Source of the DNA: an uncultured Pelagibacteraceae bacterium
GTDB taxonomy: Bacteria > Pseudomonadota > Alphaproteobacteria > Pelagibacterales > Pelagibacteraceae
Direction: 5' to 3'
NCBI GenBank assembly: GCA_902524115.1
Contig: CABZCA010000007.1
Coordinates: forward strand, 1-64,000
DNA length: 64,000 nucleotides
Positions 28,401 to 36,826 of the stretch are shown here, piece after piece (the first letter of the stretch is position 1; each line of letters begins with the position of its first letter). The position numbers and the translations under genes were made by a program. Under the pieces are notes generated by a model. It had not been told where the DNA came from. It did no database searches and saw only the letters and a list, made by a program, of their open reading frames with translations.

Positions 28401-29427
28401 AAATATACTTAAATCGCTAAAAACAAGTGGATTTGATTACATAGATTTAGATACAGTAATTCCAACCAATCTAATTCTCGAGAGATCTGGGGAGTCTTTT
28501 AGAAGTTTAATTTTTTCATTTATGGACCAGAATGGAAAGGAAATTTGTTTAAGACCTGACTTAACTATTGCTTCATGCATCAAATATCTTAATCAAAAAA
28601 AAAAGAGATCTTCGAAAGTATTTTATAATGGTCAAGCATTTAGAAAAGTTCAGAAAAAAAATGAAAAAATTATTAGAGATCAAATAGGTTTCGAGATCAT
28701 AGGATCAAAAGATGAAAAAAGAGATGATAAGCAAATAATAAATACTGGTATTAAAGTTTTAAATAAATTTAGATATAAGTCTGGGAGTATAACAATTGGA
28801 AATGTAGAAATTTTTCACTTATTGATAAATAAATTAGATATTCCAAAAAGGTGGAAACTTAGATTGCGAAGACATTTTTGGCGAGAGGATTATTTTAATG
28901 AATTATTAAGACGTTTAGAGACTAATTCAGATGTAGATGAAACTATCGTTGAGTTAGATAAAAAAAGATATTTTAAAATGTTTAAACAAAATCAAAATAG
29001 AAATATAGCAGGGCGTCCTCTTAGAGAAATACTGATCAGATTTGATAACAAAATTAAAGATCCTAGAAGACAAGTAAAAGGTCAAAATGTAGTGAAGATC
29101 ATAAGGGAATTTTTAAAAATTAATTGCAAAATGAGTAATGCAGCAACCACTCTTAATGCTTTTTTTAAAAAAAATAAAATAAATCTTACTGTGGGTAAAA
29201 ATTATTTTCCAATCACAAAAGATAAGGTTTCAAAATTAAATGTAAATTTTTCATCTTCTTTTGGAAGACATCTGGAATATTACACAGGGATGGTATTTAA
29301 GATTATAATAAATTCAAACTCTAGAAAAATACAGGTTAATGGAGGTCGTTATGACAATCTTATTTCTGATTTAGGATCTTCAAAAAAAATCCCGGCAGTT
29401 GGAGGTGCAATAAATTTAAATGATTAA
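28378..29427 (+). CDS. hisZ: ATP phosphoribosyltransferase regulatory subunit
   Basis: A HisRS-like paralogue of 349 residues that forms the regulatory half of the short-form HisG enzyme. It shows class II core blocks, such as FMDQNGKEICLRPDLTIASC, KVFYNGQAFRKVQKK, QIGFEIIGSKDEKRDD, and the C-terminal HLEYYTGMVFKIII with NGGRYDNLISDLGS. Aminoacylation motifs are not complete. It overlaps both hisS upstream and hisG downstream, giving one operon. Confidence 0.94.
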   Translation: MKSKNLSENILKSLKTSGFDYIDLDTVIPTNLILERSGESFRSLIFSFMDQNGKEICLRPDLTIASCIKYLNQKKKRSSKVFYNGQAFRKVQKKNEKIIRDQIGFEIIGSKDEKRDDKQIINTGIKVLNKFRYKSGSITIGNVEIFHLLINKLDIPKRWKLRLRRHFWREDYFNELLRRLETNSDVDETIVELDKKRYFKMFKQNQNRNIAGRPLREILIRFDNKIKDPRRQVKGQNVVKIIREFLKINCKMSNAATTLNAFFKKNKINLTVGKNYFPITKDKVSKLNVNFSSSFGRHLEYYTGMVFKIIINSNSRKIQVNGGRYDNLISDLGSSKKIPAVGGAINLND

Positions 29428-30097
29428 AATTGGCATACCTAGCAAAGGTAGACTTAGAGGAGACACTTTAAGTATTTTTAAAAATAAAAATCTTAAAATT
29501 TTATCAGAAAGAGGAGAAAGAGATCTTTTTGGATATATAAAAGGAAATAAAAAAATAAAAATAGTATATCTCCATGCAAGAGAAATTATTGAAAGATTAG
29601 GAGATGGATCATTAGATATAGGTTTTTCAGGTTATGATCTATTAAAAGAGGCTGAATTAAATATTCAAAATAAAGTTATTATTAATAAAAAACTCGATTA
29701 CGGAAATGCAACTCTTGTTGTAGCTGTTCCTGATGAGTGGATAGACGTACAAACACTTGCTGATTTAGAGGAAATTTCTTTTGATTTTAAAGATAAAAAG
29801 AAAAGCAGGTTGAGAGTTGCAACAAAATATCCAAATCTAACTAGAGAGTTTTTATTTTCAAAAGGAGTAACTCAATTTAAATTAGTTCCCTCTCTTGGAG
29901 CAACTGAGGTATATCCATTTACTGGTTCATCTGAGATTTTAACCGATATAACCAGTACAGGGGAGACTTTACGTGCAAATAATTTAAGAATTTTAAAAGA
30001 TGGAAATATTCTTAAAAGTACAGCAATCTTAATGTCGAAAAAAAAATCAACTAACCAAATTGGTCTAAAGAAAATTTTAAATTTACTTAGTTCTTAG
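29420..30097 (+). CDS. hisG: ATP phosphoribosyltransferase, short form
   Basis: First and committed step of histidine synthesis (ATP + PRPP). The 225-residue length means the short form, which lacks the C-terminal histidine-binding domain and depends on HisZ. Blocks: IKIGIPSKGRLRGDTLSIF, DIGFSGYDLL, RVATKYPNLTREFL, and the PRPP loop ITSTGETLRANNL. Overlaps hisZ by 8 nt. Confidence 0.96.
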   Translation: MIKIGIPSKGRLRGDTLSIFKNKNLKILSERGERDLFGYIKGNKKIKIVYLHAREIIERLGDGSLDIGFSGYDLLKEAELNIQNKVIINKKLDYGNATLVVAVPDEWIDVQTLADLEEISFDFKDKKKSRLRVATKYPNLTREFLFSKGVTQFKLVPSLGATEVYPFTGSSEILTDITSTGETLRANNLRILKDGNILKSTAILMSKKKSTNQIGLKKILNLLSS

Positions 30098-30141
30098 CTT
30101 TTCTAATTGAATTTTAAAATTTCACGTATATCCTACGAATC

Positions 30142-31242
30142 ATGAACACAATAATTCTTATTTTACTTTCACTCTCACTTATTAGTTCTGTATTAATTAT
30201 ATATTTGAATTTTAAATCAAAGAATGAAACTCATCATGAGAAGGAAAATCAGGAGATTGAAAGACTAAATCAAGAAATTATAAATTTAAAAGAGTCTTTA
30301 AATACAACGATAAATAGCACCATGAGCTCAATGGCTACTTCTTTTAATAATCTTTCATCAGGTGTAACAAAAGATATGACAAATGCTTTAACTCAAGTTG
30401 ATCAAAAAGTAGCTTCCTTTAATGCTCAAGTTGAAAATCTAAATGAAAGTCAAAAGGGGATTAATCAAATTTTGGCAGGTGTTAAAAAGTATGGAACCTT
30501 AGCTGAGTTTAGTTTGGGCTCCCTGATTAAGGATTTGTTGCCAGCATCTCAATACTCATCAAATGTAAAAATGAAAGAAGATACGGGTGAAAATGTTGAA
30601 TTTGCAATTAAACTTCAAGATGGGATTTTAGTTCCAGTTGATAGCCACTTTCCAGTTGAAAGATTTAAGGCCATCCAAGATGCCCATCAGGAAGACGATA
30701 AAAAAGCAATGGCTGATGCAAGAACCAAACTTGCTAGAGCATTTAAAGAAAAAGCTAAAAGCGTGAACGAAAAATATATCGTTCCACCAAAAACGACAGA
30801 TTTTGCGATTGTTTATGCACCAACTGAAAGTTTATTTTTAGAATTAGCTAATTATCAAGATCCATCTACAAAAGAATTATTAACTCAAGAATTAATGAAG
30901 AAATATAAAGTAACTATCATGGGCCCTAACAATTTATCTGGTTACTTACAATCACTTCATATGGGATTTCAAAGTTTAAGAATTAAGAAACATGCATCAG
31001 AAATTTATGACCATTTAAAAAAGATTAGCACCAGATTTAATATGCATTTTAATAATGTTTTAGTTTTAAGAAAAAAATTAGAAGAAGCAATGTCGGTCGT
31101 TGATAGTTTTGGCAAAGATGCTAGAGCAATAAACAGAAGTATTGACTCAATAAAAAATCCTAATGATGACGATGATCCAGATCCAAGTTCTCCATCTCCA
31201 ATTTCTGGTTACGGTCAGGATGAAAAACGAAAAGTTTCTTAA
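30142..31242 (+). CDS. rmuC: DNA recombination protein RmuC
   Basis: A 366-residue member of the RmuC family. An N-terminal membrane segment (IILILLSLSLISSVLIIYL) leads into a coiled coil to about residue 110, then the RmuC nuclease-like domain with GSLIKDLLPASQY, VEFAIKLQDGILVPVDSHFPVERF and DFAIVYAPTESLFLEL, including the conserved Asp-Ser region of a PD-(D/E)XK-like core. The C-terminus is an acidic Asp/Pro tail. RmuC limits inverted-repeat recombination. It is followed by two more nuclease genes. Confidence 0.93.
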   Translation: MNTIILILLSLSLISSVLIIYLNFKSKNETHHEKENQEIERLNQEIINLKESLNTTINSTMSSMATSFNNLSSGVTKDMTNALTQVDQKVASFNAQVENLNESQKGINQILAGVKKYGTLAEFSLGSLIKDLLPASQYSSNVKMKEDTGENVEFAIKLQDGILVPVDSHFPVERFKAIQDAHQEDDKKAMADARTKLARAFKEKAKSVNEKYIVPPKTTDFAIVYAPTESLFLELANYQDPSTKELLTQELMKKYKVTIMGPNNLSGYLQSLHMGFQSLRIKKHASEIYDHLKKISTRFNMHFNNVLVLRKKLEEAMSVVDSFGKDARAINRSIDSIKNPNDDDDPDPSSPSPISGYGQDEKRKVS

Positions 31243-31253
31243 AGCCTAAATGA

Positions 31254-31940
31254 ATGAAATGGAGTAATAAATTTATTTATCCAAAATCTACAAGGTCAAT
31301 TGAGGATGGATACAGAAAATATTCCTTAGGTGAGGAAAAACTACCAAGTGTTACCACAATTTTAAGTGCTACTAAATCCGAAGAGGAAAAGGCAGCTATC
31401 AAAAATTGGCAGGAGAGGGTAGGTTTTAAAGAAGCAAATAGAATTAAAACTGAAGCATCTTCAAGAGGAACGTCAATGCACTCTTATATTGAAGATTACT
31501 TAAGAGGCAGGATTAATGAAAGCATTTTTGAAAGTAACGAACAATACAAAAATATGGCCAAAGAAATAATTGAAAAAGGTATTGATAATAAATTAGATGA
31601 AATTTATGGGATGGAAGAAACTATTTATTATCCAGAGCAATATGCTGGAACTGCAGATTTAATTGGAATTTATCAGGGCAAAGATGTAATAATAGATTTT
31701 AAACAAAGCAATAAACCAAAAAAAACAGATTATATTCAAGATTATTTCTTACAACTTGGAGCATATACTTTGGCTCACGATGTCGTACATGGAACAAAAA
31801 TGAAAGCAGGGATAATCTTACTCTGTACAAAAGATATTCTATTTCAAGAATTTAAAATTGAAGGTGCAGAATTAGAGATGTATCAAAATTTATTCATGGG
31901 AAGAGTAAAAAAATTTTACGAGATGAATAATATAGCTTGA
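31254..31940 (+). CDS. PD-(D/E)XK exonuclease, MGME1-like
   Basis: A 228-residue nuclease-like protein. Motifs: LPSVTTILSATKS, SSRGTSMHSYIEDYLRGR, YAGTADLIGIYQGKDVIIDFKQSN (D...DxK active site), and YFLQLGAYTLAH with the conserved Gln. This pattern matches the RecB-like ssDNA exonucleases that include mitochondrial MGME1 and several phage exonucleases. 11 nt separate it from rmuC. A viral origin is possible but no other phage gene is nearby. Confidence 0.8.
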   Translation: MKWSNKFIYPKSTRSIEDGYRKYSLGEEKLPSVTTILSATKSEEEKAAIKNWQERVGFKEANRIKTEASSRGTSMHSYIEDYLRGRINESIFESNEQYKNMAKEIIEKGIDNKLDEIYGMEETIYYPEQYAGTADLIGIYQGKDVIIDFKQSNKPKKTDYIQDYFLQLGAYTLAHDVVHGTKMKAGIILLCTKDILFQEFKIEGAELEMYQNLFMGRVKKFYEMNNIA

Positions 31941-32063
31941 CTTTTACCAACCAATCCATAGAACAGATAAAACTAACTAGAAGCTACTTGTTTAGATGCA
32001 AAGGTTTAGTCCTAAAAACTTTCCAAAAACCCATCAAAACAAAGCTAATTTGAGGTTAAAAAT

Positions 32064-33497
32064 ATGAATTTAGCAATATGGGATGTGGAAAGCTCAAGTG
32101 CATCAACTTCTTTCGGAAGTATAATTGAAATTGGGGGAATTTTAGTTGATGAAAACTTTAAAGAGAAAGATCGATTTAATTTAAGGTGTAGTCTTCCTGA
32201 AGGAGAGATATTTCAGGCCATGGCCTTAATAGTCAATAAGACATCGATAAAACAACTAACTCAAACAAACTTAAGTCATTATCAAATGTTGGGAGAAGTT
32301 GAAAAAATATTTAAAAAATGGAGTCCTGCAATATTTTTAGGTTGGAGTAGCCTTAATTTTGATGAAGAGATGATAAGGAAAGAGTTTTTTAAAAATATTA
32401 GATATCCCTATATTACCAATGCAGCACCCAATAAAAGACATGATGGTATAAATATTGCAAGAGCTGCTTATGCAGTTGATCCTACAATATTAGAAACAGA
32501 AATTAATGAAAAAAATAATCCTGTATTTAAATTAGCGTCCTTAGCTCAAATGCAAGGAATTGATGCAAGTGATGCTCACTCAGCACTTGCTGATGCCGAA
32601 TTGACTGCAAAAATTTTAAAGATTGTTAAAAATAAACAAGAGCATACTTGGGAGTCCTTTTTAAGAACTGCGAATAAATCAGATACTGAAACTATAATGA
32701 AAAAGGGTGAAGTAGTAACTCTAAATGAATATTATTATGGTAAATCGAGACTTCATTTAGTTGTACCACTACATCCAAAACATTGTATGCACCCAATTTA
32801 CCAAGGATGGTATTACTCCATTGATTTGAGAACTGAAATACAGCCTTTAATAAATAAATCAATAAATGAATTAAAAGTTGAGATGAAAAAAACACCTAAG
32901 TTTTTAAGAACTATACGTGCAAATAAAGCACCTATTATAATTGATGCGAAATATGGAATAAATGCTGAGCCTTATAACAAACTTGATAAAAACGTAATTA
33001 AAAAAAGAGCAGAATTTGTTCAAAATAATGAACAATTTTCTCAAAATATATTAACAGCTTTAAGGGAAGTTGCGGAAGAAAAAGAGCAATCAAAATCGCA
33101 AGAAGATATATACGCAGAAGAAAGCATTTATACTAAATTTACATCAAATAAAGATACAGCTCTTTTCCCCGCTTGGCACGCAGCACCATGGAAAGAAAAA
33201 TTAAATTTACTAGATAAATTTGATGACGATAGATTAGTTGGGTTTGGTAAAAAAATTATATTTCAAGAGGCCCCAGAAGTTTTGCCAGAGACAATGTATA
33301 AATCAATAAGAAGAGAAATTGCCAAAAGAATACTAAGTGAAAGGCAAGAGAAATGGTGGACAATACCTACATTATATAATGAAATTGATACTTTAAGAGA
33401 AAAATACACTAATGAGAATGATCACGAAAAATTAGCTCTCCTTGATGAATTCAATACTTATGCAATGTCTATTCAAAAAAAGTACGAGAATGTTTGA
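32064..33497 (+). CDS. sbcB: Exodeoxyribonuclease I-like (SbcB family) 3'-5' exonuclease
   Basis: 477 residues. The N-terminal DEDDh exonuclease domain shows IWDVESSS (Asp/Glu of motif I), GWSSLNFDEEMIRKEFF (motif II) and DASDAHSALADAELTAKI (His/Asp of motif III). The middle and C-terminal parts resemble the SH3-like and helical domains of E. coli ExoI, with LVVPLHPKHCMHPIYQGWYYSIDL and ALFPAWHAAPWKEKLNLLDKFDDDRL. Likely degrades single-stranded DNA in recombination and repair. The 123 nt upstream show nothing convincing, so it may have its own promoter. Confidence 0.82.
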   Translation: MNLAIWDVESSSASTSFGSIIEIGGILVDENFKEKDRFNLRCSLPEGEIFQAMALIVNKTSIKQLTQTNLSHYQMLGEVEKIFKKWSPAIFLGWSSLNFDEEMIRKEFFKNIRYPYITNAAPNKRHDGINIARAAYAVDPTILETEINEKNNPVFKLASLAQMQGIDASDAHSALADAELTAKILKIVKNKQEHTWESFLRTANKSDTETIMKKGEVVTLNEYYYGKSRLHLVVPLHPKHCMHPIYQGWYYSIDLRTEIQPLINKSINELKVEMKKTPKFLRTIRANKAPIIIDAKYGINAEPYNKLDKNVIKKRAEFVQNNEQFSQNILTALREVAEEKEQSKSQEDIYAEESIYTKFTSNKDTALFPAWHAAPWKEKLNLLDKFDDDRLVGFGKKIIFQEAPEVLPETMYKSIRREIAKRILSERQEKWWTIPTLYNEIDTLREKYTNENDHEKLALLDEFNTYAMSIQKKYENV

Positions 33498-33563
33498 TGT
33501 ATAAAATTAAATATATGCATTTTTAACTATTGAATAAATAAAATTAATTTATATAAAACTTAT

Positions 33564-33881
33564 ATGGCAACAGTAAAATCTACAGACGAAAGTTTTGATC
33601 AATTAGTTAAAGATAATAAGATATTAATTTGTGATTTTTGGGCAGAATGGTGCGGTCCATGCCATATGGTGGCTCCCAGCTTGGAAGAAATCTCAAATGA
33701 AATGTCTGACCAATTATCTGTTGCAAAACATAACATTGATGAAGAGCCAAATACGCCAACAAAATATGGTGTTCGAGGAATCCCTACGATGATTTTGATG
33801 AAAGACGGAAATCATGTTTCAACTAAGGTTGGGGCGGTTCCAAAAAGTGAAATTGTTTCTTGGATAAAAGAAAATATCTAA
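33564..33881 (+). CDS. trxA: Thioredoxin
   Basis: A 105-residue thioredoxin with the redox motif WAEWCGPCHMVAP at about residue 32 and the cis-proline loop VRGIPTMILMKDG. There is no signal peptide, so it is cytosolic. Transcribed as a single gene; its stop TAA overlaps the folC TAG on the other strand in CTAA. Confidence 0.97.
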   Translation: MATVKSTDESFDQLVKDNKILICDFWAEWCGPCHMVAPSLEEISNEMSDQLSVAKHNIDEEPNTPTKYGVRGIPTMILMKDGNHVSTKVGAVPKSEIVSWIKENI

Positions 33882-35143
33882 TTTAATCTTAAAATTTCTC
33901 CAGCAAGATATAGTGAACCAACGCAAAGTATGATAGTATTTTCATTTTTAGATAACGATCTTATACTTTCTTCAATACCATTAGAAAGTTTCAAATTTAA
34001 TTTAAAATTATCTAACTTTTTTCTAAAATCTTCTTTTGTAATACCACCATCTTGATTAGGAATATCAATTAAAGTAATCGAATTTACTATATTTTCAAAA
34101 GCTTTTACAAATTCTACATGATCTTTATCTTTCATCATGCCTACTATAAGATTTACTTCATCATTTTGATTTTTAATCCAATGAGCAATGGAAAAACTTG
34201 CGCTAATGTTGTGACCGCCATCTATTATTAGTTTATTATTCCCAGCAATATCTTTTAATTTACCAGATTTTATTTCTTCAAGTCTTGCTTTTAATGAAAT
34301 ATTTTTTATACCATTTACAATATTTTCATCTTTAATACTAAAAATCTTTCTTGATGCAGCAATTGCGGTACTAATATTATAAAGTTGATGATCTCCAAGA
34401 ATACTTGGTTCAGGTAATACTAATTCTCCTAACTGATCTTGATATTGAATAAATCCGTTCTCGGACTTTGCAATATTAAAATCCTTTCCAAAAAAATATT
34501 TATTTGACGTATTTTTCTTCAATGATTTTTCTATTTTATCTCTTATTTCATTATTTACTTGTTTATTAATAAATATATTTGAGTTTAAAAGCTTAGCTGT
34601 TTTTTCATATATTACCCCTTCAATTGATTTATTTTCAAGCCATTGAAAGTGATCATTGTGAATGACACCAACAAGTGTCATTAAATTTTCCTTAAATACA
34701 TTTGTACTATCAAATTGATGAAATAATCCAGCTTCTATAATATTAATGTTATCTCTGAAATTTTCAGCATGTTTTAAAAATGCACAAGTTAAAATTTCAA
34801 ATAATGTTGCATTGTCATCTCCTAAAGTTTTTTCAACATCAGTCAGTAATTCTATTAAATCATCTTCATTGATCTCATTATCTTCAAAAACGTATCTTTC
34901 TGTATAAGAGAGAAGGTGTGGTGAAGTATAAAGATTAGTTTTGTACCCAGCTTGGTTTAGTATTGACTTAAGACTATAGCACATGCTTGCTTTAGCATTA
35001 GTTCCAACAACTGTGACTACATTTTTTAACTTATCTTGCGGATTACCAAGCTTTTTTAAAAGATTAAAAGTTCTTCCCAGAGATAAATCTAGTTTTTTTC
35101 TATGATGCTTCTCTAGTTTGATTATTAGTTTCTGAAGTTTCAT
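33878..35143 (-). CDS. folC: Folylpolyglutamate/dihydrofolate synthase
   Basis: Mur-ligase family enzyme adding glutamates to folate, and in many bacteria making dihydrofolate. It keeps YTSPHLLSYTERY, EIL-type ATLFEILTCAFLKHAE, an IHNDHFQWL region, EKTAKLL and IIDGGHNISAS. The P-loop is GTNAKAS where the family normally has GTNGKGS, and EVGLGGRLDATN is EAGLFHQFDSTN here, so it is divergent. 421 residues; the start overlaps accD by 44 nt. The trp-accD-folC order supports the call. Confidence 0.87.
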   Translation of the reverse strand: MKLQKLIIKLEKHHRKKLDLSLGRTFNLLKKLGNPQDKLKNVVTVVGTNAKASMCYSLKSILNQAGYKTNLYTSPHLLSYTERYVFEDNEINEDDLIELLTDVEKTLGDDNATLFEILTCAFLKHAENFRDNINIIEAGLFHQFDSTNVFKENLMTLVGVIHNDHFQWLENKSIEGVIYEKTAKLLNSNIFINKQVNNEIRDKIEKSLKKNTSNKYFFGKDFNIAKSENGFIQYQDQLGELVLPEPSILGDHQLYNISTAIAASRKIFSIKDENIVNGIKNISLKARLEEIKSGKLKDIAGNNKLIIDGGHNISASFSIAHWIKNQNDEVNLIVGMMKDKDHVEFVKAFENIVNSITLIDIPNQDGGITKEDFRKKLDNFKLNLKLSNGIEESIRSLSKNENTIILCVGSLYLAGEILRLN

Positions 35144-36029
35144 TTAAATTTTCTAAATGTATATCAGAATTTTTTTTAAGTAATATCGATAGAAGATTTC
35201 CCACTTCTTTTTGTATGTCTTTTCTATGTACTACTCTGTCAACAAAACCGTGTTTCTCAACAAATTCTGCAGTTTGGAAGTCAGAGCTCAATTCTTCTTT
35301 AACAGTTGCTTGTATTACCCTTTTTCCTGCAAAAGCGATTAGGCATCCAGATTCTGCAAGATGAATATCTCCTAACATTGCAAAAGATGCAGTTATTCCT
35401 CCAGCGGTAGGATCTGTAAAACATACTATGTAAGGTAAATTATTATTTTTAAGTTCGTTTATAGCTAGTGTTGTTCTAGTCATGTTTGCTAAAGCAATAG
35501 TTGACTCAAACATTCTTTGTCCTCCACCACAAGGAAAGAACAAGTAAGGTGTTTGGTTGTCTATTGCGTGTTGTACTCCATAAATTATTGCCTCTCCCTC
35601 AGCAGCTCCAACTGAACCTCCAATAAAATCAAAGTTTATTGCACCTGCTGTTACCTCTATCCCATTTATTTTTCCCTTTGCAATCATAACTGCACAATTT
35701 TGGTTAGTCTTCTTCCTCGCAATCTTAAGTCTATCTTTATAAGATTTTGTATCAACCCAATTTAATGGATCTTCTGTAGGTATGGGAGACTCTAAAATTT
35801 GATAAGCATTTTTACCAAATACTGTATCAAACCTTTGTCTACAACTAATTCTATGATGCTTTCCGCACAGATTACAAACCCATAAATTATTTTCTAAATC
35901 TTTCTTTAATATTGGACCCTTACAACAACTTGTCCAATCTGAATTTGCTATATCTTCTTTTGAAGGTCTTTTTTTAAGGACCTTCTTTATTTTTTCTCCA
36001 AAATTTATAGCTTTTGTTAACCAATTCAT
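35100..36029 (-). CDS. accD: Acetyl-CoA carboxylase carboxyltransferase subunit beta
   Basis: With AccA it transfers CO2 from biotin to acetyl-CoA in fatty-acid synthesis. Blocks: FDFIGGSVGAAEGEAI, GGGQRMFESTIALANM, FTDPTAGGITASFAMLGDIHLAE, GFAGKR-type IAFAGKRVIQATV and the HGFVDRVVHR end. The N-terminal zinc finger keeps VCNLCGKHH but the first CxxC knuckle is reduced to adjacent Cys-Cys (WTSCCKGPI). 309 residues. It overlaps trpA by 4 nt. AccA is encoded 22 kb away in this window. Confidence 0.93.
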   Translation of the reverse strand: MNWLTKAINFGEKIKKVLKKRPSKEDIANSDWTSCCKGPILKKDLENNLWVCNLCGKHHRISCRQRFDTVFGKNAYQILESPIPTEDPLNWVDTKSYKDRLKIARKKTNQNCAVMIAKGKINGIEVTAGAINFDFIGGSVGAAEGEAIIYGVQHAIDNQTPYLFFPCGGGQRMFESTIALANMTRTTLAINELKNNNLPYIVCFTDPTAGGITASFAMLGDIHLAESGCLIAFAGKRVIQATVKEELSSDFQTAEFVEKHGFVDRVVHRKDIQKEVGNLLSILLKKNSDIHLENLNETSETNNQTREAS

Positions 36030-36826
36030 GATATTTTTTTTCTTAGTTTATTAACCATCTTACTTACATTTATGACAGGATTTTGTCTATTGCTTAAACT
36101 TCTAGTAATTTCTTTACAAATTTGACTACCAACAACAAGTCCATCTGTATTTTTAAAATTTGATATAGTTTTTTCAGTTATCCCAAAACCAATAACACAA
36201 TTTTTTTTAGGACTTATTTTTTTAATTTTATTATAATTAGCTAATATTTTTTTTGGAGAAACTTTTAGCTTTCCACCCGTAGTAGACAACATACTTATAT
36301 AATAAATCATATCATGGGAATCTTTTGTAATACTTTTTAGTCTTTTATTTGAGGTTGTAGGGGATAATAATTGGATAAAATTAATTGAATTTTTTTTACA
36401 TTTCCTTGAAAAAATTTTATTTTCTGGCCACGGCAAATCAACCACTATTAAACCATTAACACCTGATTTTTTACATTTTTTTAAAAAATTATTTTCACCA
36501 TATTGGAAAATCATATTGTAGTAACCCATAAATATTACTGGTTTTGAATTTTTATTTTTTTTAAAATCTCTTACAATTTTAAAAATATCATTCATCTTAA
36601 TACCATTTTTAATCGCTCTATAAGCACTAGTTTGAATTTGGCCTCCATCTGCTACTGGAGTGTTATGAGGCACACCAACTTCTAAAATATCAGCATAATT
36701 TGAAATTGCTTGTAAGATTTCTAAAGATTGTTTCTTTGAGCTATCACCAGCAACGGTGTAAGTAAGTAAAGCTGGTCTTTTCTCATTTTTTGCTTTTTTA
36801 AATGCAAGGCTAATTGGATTTAACAT
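36026..36826 (-). CDS. trpA: Tryptophan synthase alpha chain, divergent
   Basis: TIM-barrel lyase forming indole from indole-3-glycerol phosphate. The catalytic Glu and Asp are kept (E in DILEVGVPH and D in PVADGGQIQ, corresponding to Salmonella E49 and D60), and phosphate-binding GFGITEKTI and VVGSQI are present. Between them GVPFSDP is GVPHNTP, so Asp56, which contacts TrpB, is Thr. The loop 6 region reads MLSTTGG, keeping the Thr183 position. 266 residues; start overlaps trpB by 17 nt. Confidence 0.9.
   Translation of the reverse strand: MLNPISLAFKKAKNEKRPALLTYTVAGDSSKKQSLEILQAISNYADILEVGVPHNTPVADGGQIQTSAYRAIKNGIKMNDIFKIVRDFKKNKNSKPVIFMGYYNMIFQYGENNFLKKCKKSGVNGLIVVDLPWPENKIFSRKCKKNSINFIQLLSPTTSNKRLKSITKDSHDMIYYISMLSTTGGKLKVSPKKILANYNKIKKISPKKNCVIGFGITEKTISNFKNTDGLVVGSQICKEITRSLSNRQNPVINVSKMVNKLRKKIS

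Noticed and set aside
31941-32063. Possible hairpin AAAGGTTTAG/CTAAAAACTTT before the ExoI-like gene
   Set aside because: Imperfect pairing and AT-rich background; not distinguishable from chance.
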